From Fortiea sp. LEGE XX443 (GTDB lineage: Bacteria > Cyanobacteriota > Cyanobacteriia > Cyanobacteriales > Nostocaceae), in assembly GCF_015206815.1 (NCBI RefSeq), contig NZ_JADEXZ010000030.1:1-63284 (forward strand): DNA of 63,284 nt, given 5' to 3'. How positions within the stretch are numbered: the first letter of the stretch is position 1; each line of letters opens with the position of its first letter. Position numbers and translations under genes: made by a program. Of the stretch, positions 27,018 through 37,009 are shown in pieces. The notes under the pieces were generated by a model that did not search any database, was not told where the DNA came from, and saw only the letters and a list, made by a program, of their open reading frames with translations.

Positions 27018-27334
27018 TCCCAAAATTTAGATGAATCTGGATAAATAACAATCTGTCCTGATTTGTGACCAAAACTAGGGTGTAAGATGTGGGGTGTGAA
27101 GGGAGAAAAAAAACTTTCTTTTTGTACACCTCACCACTAATTTCCCCGACACCCACCTACAACACCCTTCTTTTTGACAATTTAAAGCTGAGATCCCCGA
27201 TTGCTTTGATAAATCGGGGATCTCGTTGTTCATAACTAAATTTAAATTCTCAGAGCAAAAACAGTTTTTTAAGTTTTAGTGTCACGCCATCTGTCATATT
27301 TAAAGAAGGGCTTTCAACTGCAAAAATAAATTCC
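27018..27334. other. Intergenic region with dispersed palindrome
   Basis: The stretch holds a GGGTGTAAGATGTGGGG-type repeat near 27079-27097, the perfect palindrome at 27190-27224, and a leader for the IscA-like gene. No ORF is supported. Confidence 0.55.
27190..27224. repeat. Dispersed GATCCC palindrome, copy 2
   Basis: GAGATCCCCGATT (27190-27202) and AATCGGGGATCTC (27212-27224) are perfect 13-bp inverted repeats with a 9-base loop. Together with 8698-8730 and 61991-62023 it forms a family with the shared arm AGATCCC. It could also end the cupin transcript, although the U-tract is poor. Confidence 0.65.
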
Positions 27335-27688
27335 ATGATTCAACTGAGTCAAGCAGCAAAGATTGAAATCGCACGATTAAAGTCAAAGCAGCAGCCCAAT
27401 GCCTTGGTCAGGTTAGCTGTAAAATTAGGGGGATGCGCTGATTTATTTTACGATATGTCTTTTGATGAGATTATCAAGGAAGGCGATCGCACTTTTGAAG
27501 TGAACGGACTGCAAATTATTATAGATAACCAAAGTTTAAAATATGTCAATGGGTTAGTATTAGATTATTCTGAAGATTTGATGGGCGGAGGCTTTCGTTT
27601 CCACAATCCTCAAGCTGTTGCTACCTGTAGCTGTGGTAACTCATTCTCTTTTATTCAAGAGTCCACAAGTCACCATTCTGGACTTTAA
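27335..27688 (+). CDS. HesB/IscA-family iron-sulfur assembly protein
   Basis: This 117-residue A-type Fe-S carrier or iron-binding protein has the three expected cysteines: Cys34 in LGGCADLFY, and Cys98 and Cys100 in the CSCG motif near the C-terminus. The core fold spans residues 1-105; the His-Ser tail is not part of it. Family members receive clusters from the SUF system and pass them to apo-proteins in the cytosol. It lies 90 bases upstream of rpsL, in the same direction, so read-through into the str cluster is possible. It is not the heterocyst-specific HesB as far as can be told. Confidence 0.9.
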   Translation: MIQLSQAAKIEIARLKSKQQPNALVRLAVKLGGCADLFYDMSFDEIIKEGDRTFEVNGLQIIIDNQSLKYVNGLVLDYSEDLMGGGFRFHNPQAVATCSCGNSFSFIQESTSHHSGL

Positions 27689-27778
27689 AGCATCTAGTTT
27701 GACAAAGAAGCAAGAAAAAAGATATAATCAGGATTTGTTAAAACTTAGACCCATAAACAGCTTCACGCGCTGTAACTC

Positions 27779-28162
27779 ATGCCAACCATACAGCAACTAA
27801 TACGTAGCGAACGCGAAAAAGCGCGTCAGAAAACCAAATCCCCAGCTCTCAAGCAATGCCCACAACGCCGGGGTGTTTGTACAAGAGTCTACACAACCAC
27901 ACCTAAAAAGCCTAACTCAGCCCTACGCAAGGTAGCAAGGGTAAGACTTACATCTGGATTTGAGGTTACAGCTTATATTCCAGGGATTGGTCATAACTTA
28001 CAAGAACACTCAGTTGTAATGATTCGCGGCGGTCGTGTCAAGGACTTGCCAGGCGTAAGATACCATATCATCCGTGGCACCTTGGATACAGCTGGCGTTA
28101 AAGACCGCAAACAAGGCCGTTCCAAATACGGAACCAAGCGCCCGAAAGAAGCCAAAAAATAA
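27779..28162 (+). CDS. rpsL: 30S ribosomal protein S12
   Basis: The 127-residue S12 lies at the decoding centre of the small subunit. The conserved [18 protein letters not shown] carries the lysine where streptomycin resistance changes occur, and [17 protein letters not shown] is the second hallmark. The length and the basic C-terminus are normal. It is the first gene of the str cluster (rpsL, rpsG, fusA, tuf, rpsJ), but a 405-base gap separates it from rpsG, which is longer than in most bacteria and suggests a second promoter. Confidence 0.98.
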   Translation: MPTIQQLIRSEREKARQKTKSPALKQCPQRRGVCTRVYTTTPKKPNSALRKVARVRLTSGFEVTAYIPGIGHNLQEHSVVMIRGGRVKDLPGVRYHIIRGTLDTAGVKDRKQGRSKYGTKRPKEAKK

Positions 28163-28567
28163 GGCAGAGGCGATTAGTCGTATCAAATTGCGATTAGTCG
28201 CTTTGTCTGGAAGCGGCAAAAAATATAAAAAGTTAGCGATCGCTCTCAAACGGTTGTGAAAATAGATAAAATTGTCTGTTTTCAAAAGTTAAATTAGTCA
28301 AGTTAACACTGACAGCCTACACTCAGCGAGCAAGTGTAAGTTTTATTGAGATTGCTGTAAGCGACAACAGCACTTTCATCAAATTAATACCCGTGATGTT
28401 GTCGCTTTGTGTGTCCCATTTGAGGATAGCAAATCAGCAATTCAGGGTCGCTGCAACTGTACTGTAAAAAAAATTGCGAAAGTCTAGGTGGCGGACTCCA
28501 CCTCTTAGATACTTCGTCGTCTGATAGCATATAATTTCGTTGCCAAATTCCGAATTAAGGGTAAAGT
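28163..28567. other. Long leader between rpsL and rpsG
   Basis: This 405-base region is unusually long for an operon-internal gap. It contains a hairpin at 28486-28503 and no supported ORF. A promoter and regulatory leader for rpsG are likely by position. Confidence 0.55.
28486..28503 (+). promoter_or_regulatory. Hairpin in the rpsG leader
   Basis: AGGTGG (28486-28491) pairs with CCACCT (28498-28503) around a CGGACT loop, 65 bases before the rpsG start. Flanking TCTA and TTAGA can extend it imperfectly. It sits where ribosomal-protein autoregulatory sites are found, but S7 binding is only a guess. Confidence 0.4.
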
Positions 28568-29038
28568 ATGTCTCGTCGTGGTGTAGTTCAAAGGCGGCCA
28601 GTTCCGCCTGATTCCGTGTATAACAGTCGTCTGGTGAGCATGATTATTCGCCGGATCATGCGTCACGGAAAAAAATCATTAGCTGCACGCATTGTTTATG
28701 ATGCGATGAAAACTATTGAGGAGCGCACTGGAAATCCTGCAATAGAAACCTTTGAAAGAGCAGTGCGTAATGCAACACCTTTGGTAGAAGTGAAAGCTCG
28801 CCGTGTTGGTGGTGCAACTTACCAAGTCCCAATGGAAGTACGCTCAGAACGGGGTACTACCCTAGCACTGCGTTGGCTAGTACAATTTTCTCGGTCTAGA
28901 CCAGGGCGCACAATGGCTGGCAAATTGGCAAATGAACTAATGGATGCAGCCAACGAAAGCGGTAATGCAATTCGTAAGCGCGAAGAAACGCACCGGATGG
29001 CAGAAGCTAACAAAGCATTTGCCCACTATCGTTACTAA
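28568..29038 (+). CDS. rpsG: 30S ribosomal protein S7
   Basis: The 156-residue S7 nucleates assembly of the 16S rRNA 3' domain. It starts [15 protein letters not shown], and the conserved [12 protein letters not shown] and [15 protein letters not shown] segments are present. The length is the usual 156 in cyanobacteria. The start ATG has GGGTAAAGT upstream. The next gene, fusA, follows after 140 bases. Confidence 0.98.
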   Translation: MSRRGVVQRRPVPPDSVYNSRLVSMIIRRIMRHGKKSLAARIVYDAMKTIEERTGNPAIETFERAVRNATPLVEVKARRVGGATYQVPMEVRSERGTTLALRWLVQFSRSRPGRTMAGKLANELMDAANESGNAIRKREETHRMAEANKAFAHYRY

Positions 29039-29178
29039 ACAGAGCCGCGATATATCTAGCATCAAGCAGTGGTATATCGCCGACTAACAAAAACCCAGAC
29101 GGTTATCCGTAAAAGTATAGAATCTTAACAAAGAGTAATATACAAGATATCATGAGCCAAAAATTATAGGAGGCTACT

Positions 29179-31257
29179 GTGGCACGTACAAACCCGCTAG
29201 AGAGAGTACGCAATATCGGTATTGCGGCGCATATAGATGCGGGCAAAACAACAACAACAGAGAGAATATTATTTTACTCTGGGATAATTCATAAAATTGG
29301 TGAAGTTCATGAAGGAACTGCTGTAACCGACTGGATGGAGCAGGAGCGGGAGCGGGGAATCACAATCACTGCTGCGGCTATCAGTACCAGTTGGAAAGAT
29401 TATCAAATTAACATTATCGATACTCCTGGTCACGTAGACTTCACAATTGAAGTAGAACGCTCCATGCGGGTGTTGGATGGTGTAATTGCTGTATTTTGTT
29501 CTGTAGGTGGAGTACAACCACAATCGGAGACAGTGTGGCGGCAAGCAGACCGCTACAAAGTGCCTCGAGTCGCCTTTATTAACAAAATGGATCGCACAGG
29601 TGCGAACTTCTATAAAGTTCACGAACAAATGCGCGATCGCCTACGGGCAAATGCCATTGCCATTCAACTGCCTATCGGTAGCGAAAACGACTTCAAAGGC
29701 ATTGTAGACTTGGTTCGGAAACGGGCATATATTTATAACAACGACCAAGGCACAGATATCCAAGAAACGGATATCCCAGCAGATATGCACGAGCAAGTCG
29801 AAGAGTACTACACCAAGCTGGTAGAGGCAGTCGCCGAAACTGATGACGCTTTGATGACTAAGTATTTCGACGGCGAAGCATTGACAGAAGCGGAAATCCG
29901 GGCTGCCCTGCGGAAAGGGACAATTGCAGGCACAATTGTCCCTGTACTTTGTGGTTCAGCCTTTAAGAACAAAGGCGTGCAGCTGATGTTGGATGCTGTA
30001 GTAGATTATCTACCCGCACCAACAGAAGTACCCCCAATTCAAGGCACACTCGCCAATGGCGACACTGTAGAGCGTCGGGCTGATGACAATGAACCTCTAT
30101 CAGCGCTGGCATTTAAAATTATGGCTGACCCCTACGGTCGCCTCACCTTTGTTCGCGTTTATTCCGGTGTTCTGAAAAAAGGTAGCTACGTCTTAAATGC
30201 TACTAAAAATAAGAAAGAACGGATTTCCCGCCTAGTTCTGATGAAGGCAGATGACCGCCAAGATGTCGATGAACTAAGAGCAGGTGATTTAGGTGCGGCG
30301 CTGGGGTTAAAAGACACCTTGACAGGTGATACCATTACTGATGAAGGCTCACCAGTAATTCTGGAATCCCTATTCATTCCAGAGCCTGTGATCTCGGTAG
30401 CGGTTGAACCCAAAACCAAAAACGATATGGATAAGCTATCCAAGGCTCTGCAATCTCTCTCAGAAGAAGATCCAACCTTCCGTGTCAACGTTGACCCAGA
30501 AACCAACCAAACTGTAATTGCAGGGATGGGAGAACTCCACCTAGAGATTCTGGTGGATAGAATGTTACGCGAATTCAAAGTGGAAGCGAACGTTGGTGCG
30601 CCACAAGTAGCTTACCGCGAAACAATTCGTAAAACTGTCACCAACGTGGAAGGTAAGTTCATCCGTCAGAGTGGTGGTAAAGGTCAATACGGTCACGTTG
30701 TGATCAATTTGGAACCAGGAGAACCCGGTACTGGCTTTGAATTCGTCTCTAAAATTGTCGGCGGTGTAGTACCGAAAGAGTACATTGGCCCTGCCGAGCA
30801 AGGTATGAAAGAAAGCTGTGAATCTGGTATTTTAGCTGGATATCCACTAATTGATGTGAAAGCGACGCTAGTGCATGGCTCTTACCACGATGTAGACTCT
30901 TCGGAAATGGCTTTTAAAATTGCTGGGTCAATGGCACTGAAAGAAGCTGTGCTGAAAGCTTCACCAGTGCTATTAGAGCCTATGATGAAAGTCGAGGTGG
31001 AAGTTCCTGAAGACTATATCGGGAACGTCATTGGCGACCTCATCTCCCGTCGGGGGCAGATTGAAAGCCAAAGCACTGAACAGGGACTCGCTAAAGTGGC
31101 ATCTAAAGTTCCACTAGCGACCATGTTTGGCTACGCCACCGATATCCGGTCGAAAACCCAAGGTCGGGGTATCTTTACGATGGAATTCAGCCACTACGAA
31201 GAGGTGCCTCGCAGCGTAGCTGAAACTATCATCGCCAAAAGCAAAGGGAACGCTTAA
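29179..31257 (+). CDS. fusA: Elongation factor G
   Basis: EF-G catalyses GTP-dependent translocation. The 692-residue protein has all GTPase motifs: [15 protein letters not shown] (G1), GITITAAA (G2), DTPGHVDF (G3) and NKMDR (G4). Domains II to V follow, with the KGQYGHVVI and GYPLIDV segments of domain IV. The start is GTG at 29179 with AGGAGG about eight bases upstream (29169-29174), one of the clearest Shine-Dalgarno sites in the window. It is part of the str cluster, 22 bases before tuf. Confidence 0.98.
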   Translation: MARTNPLERVRNIGIAAHIDAGKTTTTERILFYSGIIHKIGEVHEGTAVTDWMEQERERGITITAAAISTSWKDYQINIIDTPGHVDFTIEVERSMRVLDGVIAVFCSVGGVQPQSETVWRQADRYKVPRVAFINKMDRTGANFYKVHEQMRDRLRANAIAIQLPIGSENDFKGIVDLVRKRAYIYNNDQGTDIQETDIPADMHEQVEEYYTKLVEAVAETDDALMTKYFDGEALTEAEIRAALRKGTIAGTIVPVLCGSAFKNKGVQLMLDAVVDYLPAPTEVPPIQGTLANGDTVERRADDNEPLSALAFKIMADPYGRLTFVRVYSGVLKKGSYVLNATKNKKERISRLVLMKADDRQDVDELRAGDLGAALGLKDTLTGDTITDEGSPVILESLFIPEPVISVAVEPKTKNDMDKLSKALQSLSEEDPTFRVNVDPETNQTVIAGMGELHLEILVDRMLREFKVEANVGAPQVAYRETIRKTVTNVEGKFIRQSGGKGQYGHVVINLEPGEPGTGFEFVSKIVGGVVPKEYIGPAEQGMKESCESGILAGYPLIDVKATLVHGSYHDVDSSEMAFKIAGSMALKEAVLKASPVLLEPMMKVEVEVPEDYIGNVIGDLISRRGQIESQSTEQGLAKVASKVPLATMFGYATDIRSKTQGRGIFTMEFSHYEEVPRSVAETIIAKSKGNA

Positions 31258-31279
31258 TTAAAAAAGGAAACGAGGATTC

Positions 31280-32509
31280 ATGGCACGCGCAAAGTTTGAA
31301 AGAAATAAACCCCATATAAATATAGGTACTGTTGGTCACGTTGACCACGGTAAAACGACTTTAACAGCAGCCATCACCATGACCTTGGCGGCTATGGGTC
31401 AAGCAGTAGCTAAAGGCTATGACCAAATTGATAATGCACCAGAGGAAAAAGCTCGGGGTATTACTATCAATACTGCTCACGTTGAGTATGAAACGGAAAA
31501 CCGTCACTATGCTCACGTAGACTGCCCCGGACACGCTGACTATGTAAAAAATATGATCACCGGTGCGGCGCAAATGGACGGTGGCATTCTTGTAGTTGCA
31601 GCTACTGATGGACCTATGCCCCAAACTCGCGAACACATCCTGTTAGCAAAACAAGTGGGTGTTCCCAGTCTGGTGGTCTTCTTGAACAAAGAAGACTTGA
31701 TGGATGATCCAGAACTTTTAGAACTAGTAGAGCTAGAACTACGAGAACTGCTTTCCAGTTATGATTTCCCTGGTGATGATATTCCCATTATTAAAGGCTC
31801 TGGTCTACAAGCCCTAGAAGCAATGACTGCTAACCCCAAAACACAACGGGGTGACAATCCTTGGGTAGATAAAATCTACGAATTAATGGATGCAGTAGAT
31901 TCCTACATCCCCACACCAGAGCGGGATATTGATAAACCCTTCCTAATGGCAGTAGAAGACGTATTCTCCATCACAGGCCGGGGTACAGTCGCCACTGGCC
32001 GGATTGAGCGGGGTAAAGTTAAAGTCGGCGATAACGTTGAACTGGTTGGGATCAGAGATACTCGTGCCACCACCGTCACCGGGATCGAGATGTTCAAGAA
32101 GAGTCTTGATGAAGGGATGGCTGGGGATAATGCAGGCGTACTACTTCGTGGTATCCAAAAAGCTGATATTGAACGTGGGATGGTAATTGCCAAGCCTGGT
32201 TCCATCACTCCTCACACCCAATTTGAAGGTGAAGTTTACGTACTCACTGAAAAAGAAGGTGGACGGAAGACACCCTTCTTCTCTGGCTATCGTCCTCAGT
32301 TCTACGTACGGACAACAGATGTAACCGGTACTATTAAAACCTTTACCTCCGATGATGGTAGTGAAGCGGAAATGGTGATGCCCGGCGATCGCATCAAGAT
32401 GACTGTAGAATTGATCAACGCGATCGCAATCGAGCAGGGTATGCGCTTTGCTATTCGTGAAGGTGGTCGCACCATCGGTGCTGGTGTCGTCTCTAAAATC
32501 CTTAAGTAG
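31280..32509 (+). CDS. tuf: Elongation factor Tu
   Basis: EF-Tu delivers aminoacyl-tRNA to the ribosome. The 409-residue protein has GTPase motifs [18 protein letters not shown] and NKED, then two beta-barrel domains. The length of 409 matches cyanobacterial and plastid EF-Tu, which is longer than that of E. coli because of a small insertion near residue 185. An AGGAAACGAGG sequence precedes the ATG. It lies 22 bases after fusA and is followed by a hairpin before rpsJ. Confidence 0.98.
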   Translation: MARAKFERNKPHINIGTVGHVDHGKTTLTAAITMTLAAMGQAVAKGYDQIDNAPEEKARGITINTAHVEYETENRHYAHVDCPGHADYVKNMITGAAQMDGGILVVAATDGPMPQTREHILLAKQVGVPSLVVFLNKEDLMDDPELLELVELELRELLSSYDFPGDDIPIIKGSGLQALEAMTANPKTQRGDNPWVDKIYELMDAVDSYIPTPERDIDKPFLMAVEDVFSITGRGTVATGRIERGKVKVGDNVELVGIRDTRATTVTGIEMFKKSLDEGMAGDNAGVLLRGIQKADIERGMVIAKPGSITPHTQFEGEVYVLTEKEGGRKTPFFSGYRPQFYVRTTDVTGTIKTFTSDDGSEAEMVMPGDRIKMTVELINAIAIEQGMRFAIREGGRTIGAGVVSKILK

Positions 32510-32534
32510 TACCTTTCTTTTTACCCTAATAATC

Positions 32535-32568
32535 AAGAGCAGAGAGGCGTTTTACCATCTCTGCTCTT
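32535..32568 (+). terminator. Hairpin between tuf and rpsJ
   Basis: AAGAGCAGAGA (32535-32545) and TCTCTGCTCTT (32558-32568) are perfect 11-bp inverted repeats, followed by TTTATC. It could terminate most transcripts after tuf, leaving rpsJ with reduced or partly independent expression. Confidence 0.75.
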
Positions 32569-32612
32569 TTATCTGTCTCTCTCTCAATTAATCAGAACCT
32601 GGAAAACTAAAG

Positions 32613-32930
32613 ATGGCAACTCTACAGCAGCAGAAGATTAGAATTCGTTTAAAAGCTTTTGACCGTCGATTATTGGATACATCTTGCGAGAAGATTGTAG
32701 ACACAGCTAACCGGACTAACGCTACAGCCATAGGCCCAATACCCTTGCCTACAAAACGGAAAATATATTGTGTATTGCGATCGCCTCACGTAGACAAAGA
32801 TTCGCGCGAACATTTTGAAACCCGCACTCATCGCCGAATTATTGACATCTACCAGCCTTCCTCTAAGACTATTGATGCCTTAATGAAGCTAGATTTGCCA
32901 TCGGGCGTGGATATTGAAGTCAAACTGTAG
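32613..32930 (+). CDS. rpsJ: 30S ribosomal protein S10
   Basis: The 105-residue S10 of the small-subunit head begins with the conserved [17 protein letters not shown], followed by [31 protein letters not shown], written here in parts: [21 protein letters not shown] and HFETRTHRR. In cyanobacteria rpsJ follows tuf rather than heading the S10 operon, as seen here. It also acts as NusE in antitermination in other bacteria. Confidence 0.98.
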   Translation: MATLQQQKIRIRLKAFDRRLLDTSCEKIVDTANRTNATAIGPIPLPTKRKIYCVLRSPHVDKDSREHFETRTHRRIIDIYQPSSKTIDALMKLDLPSGVDIEVKL

Positions 32931-32949
32931 TTGGTAAAGAGTCAATAGT

Positions 32950-33040
32950 TATAGCAGGTGACAGGTTACAGGTGACAGGTTACAGGGTTAAAAGTCTTTT
33001 GTCATCTATTTATGTCCTCATCACCTTGGCTGTTGCTATA
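32950..33040. repeat. MITE-like dispersed repeat, short copy
   Basis: It begins TATAGCAGG and ends TTGCTATA. Read on the minus strand it matches the ends and core of the 12580-12756 copy (AGCCAAGG, AGGACAT, AAAAGACTTTTAACCCTGT). A run of ACAGGT units at 32958-32987 adds internal repetition. Confidence 0.7.
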
Positions 33041-33087
33041 AGGAAAATATTATTATTGACCATTGACTATGGTATGAATACTGAACT

Positions 33088-33119
33088 AGCCCTGAGGAAA
33101 TTGACCTCAGGGCTTTTTA
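33088..33119 (+). terminator. Terminator at the end of the str cluster
   Basis: AGCCCTGAGG (33088-33097) pairs perfectly with CCTCAGGGCT (33105-33114) around a 7-base loop, followed by TTTTTATTT. This is the strongest candidate for the end of the rpsL-rpsJ transcription unit. Confidence 0.9.
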
Positions 33120-33199
33120 TTTAGTGATAGAATGTAAGCAAAGTACGGGAAAAGTAGAGAACGATAAATTTTTAAAATTAAATTTATTCTAAGATAACA

Positions 33200-33850
33200 A
33201 TGACATCTTCTTCTAGAATTGCTGTTCGTGAACTACCTCTGTTCCCGTTACCCGAAGTAGTTCTTTTTCCTACTAGACCATTACCCTTACACATCTTTGA
33301 ATTTCGCTACCGAATCATGATGAACACGATTTTGGAGAGCGATCGCAGGTTCGGAGTGTTAATGGTCGATCCCGTGAAAGGCACAATAGCAAACGTCGGC
33401 TGTTGTGCAGAAATCATCCATTACCAGCGTCTACCAGACGACCGGATGAAGATGCTAACCTTGGGGCAACAAAGGTTTCGCGTCTTAGAATATGTACGTG
33501 AAAAACCCTATCGCGTCGGTTTAGTCCAGTGGATAGAAGATGAACCACCAACAAAAGATTTGCGTCCTTTGGGTGCAGAAGTTGAACAATTACTCAAAGA
33601 TGTAGTGCGTCTCTCAGCTAAGTTAACAGAACAAAACATTGAATTACCAGAAGAATTACCAGACTTGCCTATAGAGCTATCTTATTGGGTAGCTAGTAAC
33701 CTTTATGGTGTTGCTCCCGAACAACAGTCGTTGCTAGAAATGCAAGACACGTCAGCTCGCTTGGAACGAGAAGCAGAAATTTTAACCTCTACTCGTAATC
33801 ACTTGGCAGCCCGTTCTGTGTTGAAAGATACCTTTAATCAGAAGTCATAA
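33200..33850 (+). CDS. LON substrate-binding (N-terminal) domain protein
   Basis: This 216-residue protein consists of a Lon N-terminal substrate-binding domain without the AAA+ ATPase and protease domains. It starts with VRELPLFPLPEVVLFP and contains LPLHIFEFRYRIMM (residues about 29-42), the family hallmark. Helices in residues 120-210 complete the domain. Such stand-alone proteins are common in cyanobacteria and plastids; they are proposed to bind unfolded substrates, but no mechanism is known. It has its own leader after the str terminator. Confidence 0.9.
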   Translation: MTSSSRIAVRELPLFPLPEVVLFPTRPLPLHIFEFRYRIMMNTILESDRRFGVLMVDPVKGTIANVGCCAEIIHYQRLPDDRMKMLTLGQQRFRVLEYVREKPYRVGLVQWIEDEPPTKDLRPLGAEVEQLLKDVVRLSAKLTEQNIELPEELPDLPIELSYWVASNLYGVAPEQQSLLEMQDTSARLEREAEILTSTRNHLAARSVLKDTFNQKS

Positions 33851-34033
33851 GCCTGGTTTCTGAGTGGATAATCTTACTCAAGACACCTAAATTCAAGAAT
33901 CCTGATCATCAAGAAGGTGTAGAAATGCTGGAGACTTACTGGGATTAGCACGGAAAATGCCAGTAGTCTCATTTGCTAACTATTCAAACTTAATTCTCTC
34001 AAGTTCAAGCAAATAGGAGTGTTGATTTTTGAA

Positions 34034-34912
34034 TTATGATTCAAGAATGCTAACTGGTAAGACACCATAGCTGCCAAAAATTTTAAAAATTTCTATGTAA
34101 CTCCTTAAATCTGCTATGGCAGATTGCATTTTTGGTTCATTAACATTTGCCTCTAGATCAATAAAAAATAAATATTCTCCTAGCGATCGCTTGGTAGGGC
34201 GAGATTCAATTCTGCTCAGGTTAATTCCTAGTTCAGCAAATACTTGCAGGGGCTTGATTAAAGCACCGGGTATGTTTGCAGGTACGCTAAAAGCTAGTGA
34301 TGTATGAGTAACATTTGATAAAGATATATGGTAATCAGGTGCTAAGTTGCTCTGACTGACCACCCAAAAGCGCGTACAGTTTTCTGGATAGTCATTGATG
34401 CCTTGAGCCAAGATTGGCAAATTATAGAGTTGAGCGGCTCTGGAAGATGCGATCGCTGCTGCTGTTAAATCTTGCTGGAGCAACTGTAGTGCTTCCGTTG
34501 TAGAATTGCTCGGAATTATTTGTACAGTTGGCAGGAATTGGCCTAACCAACCTTGACATTGTGCTAAAGCTTGCGGGTGTGAATAAACTTTCTTAATGCT
34601 ATCTAAGTCAGTAGCGCAGGAAATTAAGTTATGGGAGATAGGCATAACTAGAGCCAACTGAATTTGCAAACTTTCCAATTGCCACAGCGCATCCATTGTC
34701 ATAGTGACGCTACCTTCAATGGAATTTTCTACTGGTACAACTGCTAACTGGGCTTTTCCAGCAGCAACCGCTTGGAGTGACTGGGCTATGCTGGGATATG
34801 GGCATAAAATAGCTTTAATCCCTGTTGTTTTGGTTAGCCAGTTGACATATAAAACAGCTGCTTGTTCTGCATAAGTGCCTGGAGGCCCTAAATGAGCAAT
34901 AGATAGAGACAT
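34034..34912 (-). CDS. pheA: Prephenate dehydratase
   Basis: This enzyme converts prephenate to phenylpyruvate in phenylalanine synthesis. From the ATG at 34912 the protein has 292 residues. An N-terminal catalytic domain includes LGPPGTYAEQAA, PVENSIEGSVT and the NCTRFWVV segment, and a C-terminal ACT domain contains NIPGALIKPLQVFAELGINLSRIESRP, here given as PGALIKPL and GINLSRIESRP, the phenylalanine-sensing region. No chorismate mutase domain is fused, as is normal in cyanobacteria. A longer frame from 34978 adds 22 unlike residues, so I prefer the internal start. Confidence 0.95.
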   Translation of the reverse strand: MSLSIAHLGPPGTYAEQAAVLYVNWLTKTTGIKAILCPYPSIAQSLQAVAAGKAQLAVVPVENSIEGSVTMTMDALWQLESLQIQLALVMPISHNLISCATDLDSIKKVYSHPQALAQCQGWLGQFLPTVQIIPSNSTTEALQLLQQDLTAAAIASSRAAQLYNLPILAQGINDYPENCTRFWVVSQSNLAPDYHISLSNVTHTSLAFSVPANIPGALIKPLQVFAELGINLSRIESRPTKRSLGEYLFFIDLEANVNEPKMQSAIADLRSYIEIFKIFGSYGVLPVSILES

Positions 34913-35506
34913 AATGTTTGAAGCTGAATTATTGTGAGATTCATAGACTATACCGCAGACAAACTCAGTGTTAGACATCGACCAAATTTAAATATGTGTT
35001 ATCCAGAAACCTTGTAGAGGCGTAGCATTGCTACGCCTCTGCATTTTTTTCGGAGATGTCTGTTGAAAAAACCGAACAACGATATAGTTTGTAATTGAGA
35101 AGTAGTTTCTAAATGTGCAATATCCACATCTTAAAAAACGTTGCTCAAAAATACTTGTATTTTAATTTACATCTCTCTGATCTGGGTTGTGAATAATTTG
35201 ATTTTTTTATCTTACTGCTAAGGATGGGTCAGCACTGTGTGGGGGCAACTCTTGTTGAGGTGACTGGAGTTTAGAGGAAATCAAGCAGGAAAATAGAAGA
35301 GTTCATAATTTTTTTAGAATTATTGTATAATTTTAAAAATAGTAGCAAAATTCTTTCAAATATCCTTGCAAGACTAGTTTAATATCGAGAAAGATAGGTT
35401 AAAAGTTAGTGGTACTTATTCTAGATTTACTTTATTCAATAAAAAATAATAAATATAATAAATTCATTAAGATATAGAAGTATCAAATAATAGTTGTTTG
35501 CAAATC
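34913..35506. other. Divergent intergenic region between pheA and DUF1997
   Basis: This AT-rich 590-base stretch must contain the pheA and DUF1997 promoters. It holds the perfect hairpin at 35016-35040. No ORF is supported. Confidence 0.5.
35016..35040. repeat. Perfect 11-bp hairpin, dispersed-repeat type
   Basis: AGAGGCGTAGC (35016-35026) and GCTACGCCTCT (35030-35040) are separated by ATT only. On the plus strand GCATTTTTTT follows. Such GTAGAGGCGTAGC palindromes recur in cyanobacterial genomes as I recall. It lies 104 bases upstream of the pheA start, so it is not a pheA terminator. Confidence 0.55.
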
Positions 35507-36091
35507 ATGCCTACCAGATTTACTGCCTCTCAATCGGTAAAAATTGCTGTACCGCATCAGCCTATTCCCATACAGCATTACTTACGTCAGCCGCAACGTC
35601 TGGTGAATGCTTTAGTTGATAATAGCCGTATTCATCAACTTTCCGAGGAAGTATTCCGTTTAAAAATGCGTCCTCTATCTTTTATGTCTTTAAGTATTCA
35701 GCCTACCGTAGATATGAGAGTTTGGGCAGAATCAAATGGCATAATTTATTTGCGATCGCTTGCTTGTGAAATTCGGGGTGTTGAGTACATTAACCAGCGT
35801 TTTGCTCTCAATTTACAAGGACATTTATCTCCTTATCAGCACAGTAGCGGTACTTTCTTAGAAGGCAAAGCCGATTTAGAAGTGCAAGTAGACTTGCCAC
35901 CACCACTTTCTTTTACTCCAAAACCGATTATAGAAACCACTGGCAATGCTTTACTTAAAAGTGTATTAGTAACCGTTAAGCAAAGATTGTTACATCACTT
36001 ACTAGCAGATTATCGTCATTGGGTGACATCACAAATATCAGAAAAAGCCTTAGAAGATAATGGTGATTTACCAATTTTGAATTTAGACTAA
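35507..36091 (+). CDS. DUF1997 family protein
   Basis: This 194-residue soluble protein fits DUF1997, a family found in cyanobacteria and plant plastids. The recognisable blocks are VFRLKMRPLSFMSLSIQPTV near residue 50, RSLACEIRG near residue 85 and the C-terminal amphipathic helix LLHHLLADYRHWV. A START-like or beta-sandwich fold is possible. The start is placed at ATG 35507; a TTG at 35498 would add three residues. Function unknown; the gene is monocistronic. Confidence 0.85.
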   Translation: MPTRFTASQSVKIAVPHQPIPIQHYLRQPQRLVNALVDNSRIHQLSEEVFRLKMRPLSFMSLSIQPTVDMRVWAESNGIIYLRSLACEIRGVEYINQRFALNLQGHLSPYQHSSGTFLEGKADLEVQVDLPPPLSFTPKPIIETTGNALLKSVLVTVKQRLLHHLLADYRHWVTSQISEKALEDNGDLPILNLD

Positions 36092-36244
36092 TATTTACTT
36101 AGTATTAAATGAGCAGTTTTTATAAAAATACATAGCTAGTATTAAGCGATTCATCACTCACTACCAGCTATGAGCTTTTATACTGATTGTTTGCACGCTC
36201 AGTTATAACTGCCGCACTTTACAAAATAACTATCATGTGTTTTC

Positions 36245-36862
36245 ATGAAAGATTTTAGGCATTTCCTATATTTAAGAAAGTTAAAACCTATTGATAGTTC
36301 AAGTAATAATAGTACTTTCCTTTGCCTGAACATCTTATTTTTGAGCATTATTTCAATAAGCTTTCTTTTTAGTGGATGTAATCATGAAAACGAATATCAG
36401 GTAATGGTCAAAAAAATATCAAAACTTGAGAAAGACGCAGAAAACCGTCTTATATATAAAATTAAAGAACAGGAAAGATACTTCGCTAAACACAAAACTT
36501 TTTTTAAACCTCCTGATGAACCAGCAACTAGGCATGGTTCTTCTCCCCCAATTTTTGGAATACAAATATGTTACCGTTACTATACTGAAACAAATGCTGA
36601 CTTGGCCTCTAAAACAAAGATTGACGCTGTTTATAGCTATGCCGTTCAAGATGACTGTGGTGGCATGTTGGGCATAGAACTTAGATGGTATGCTGGAGCA
36701 GTCTTTGCTGTTCCGCGTACTGAGGACAAGCAAGCGAAAACGGTCAGTATTGTCTGTAAACACATTGAAAGCTATGGCCGTGTACCCTCTCCGCCAGAAT
36801 ACATAAATGGTGTAGCGAAATGCCCCTCTGATACAACTATAGAATATTACCGATCTAACTAA
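36245..36862 (+). CDS. Lipoprotein with divergent type IV pilin-like G/H domain
   Basis: This 205-residue protein has a hydrophobic segment (LCLNILFLSIISISFLFSGC) near residues 27-46 that ends in a lipobox-like SFLFSGC, suggesting a signal-peptidase II lipoprotein. The soluble part resembles the cyanobacterial type IV pilin-like G/H family: an N-terminal helix with QERYFAKHKTFF, then YAVQDDCGG and YAGAVFAVPRTEDKQAKTVSIVCK, and a closing PPEYINGVAKCPSDT. The prepilin cleavage motif is absent. The gene stands alone. Confidence 0.6.
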   Translation: MKDFRHFLYLRKLKPIDSSSNNSTFLCLNILFLSIISISFLFSGCNHENEYQVMVKKISKLEKDAENRLIYKIKEQERYFAKHKTFFKPPDEPATRHGSSPPIFGIQICYRYYTETNADLASKTKIDAVYSYAVQDDCGGMLGIELRWYAGAVFAVPRTEDKQAKTVSIVCKHIESYGRVPSPPEYINGVAKCPSDTTIEYYRSN

Positions 36863-37009
36863 CTCGATTGACTTTCATCTCTATTACCAAGTTAGGCTTA
36901 TTTATGATCAAAAGTCAGGATTTTAAGGTATCAGAGCATCTCTGTTAAGGAGGAAGCAGCACCCTAAACGCGATCGCACCCACCAACAAATACACCAAGA
37001 TTATGCAAA

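Noticed and set aside
28010-28285. 91-codon minus-strand frame overlapping rpsL
   Set aside because: It is antisense to a highly conserved ribosomal gene, so the frame is explained by its codon constraints.
35016-35040. Terminator of pheA
   Set aside because: The hairpin lies upstream of pheA, not downstream, and is more likely a dispersed palindrome.
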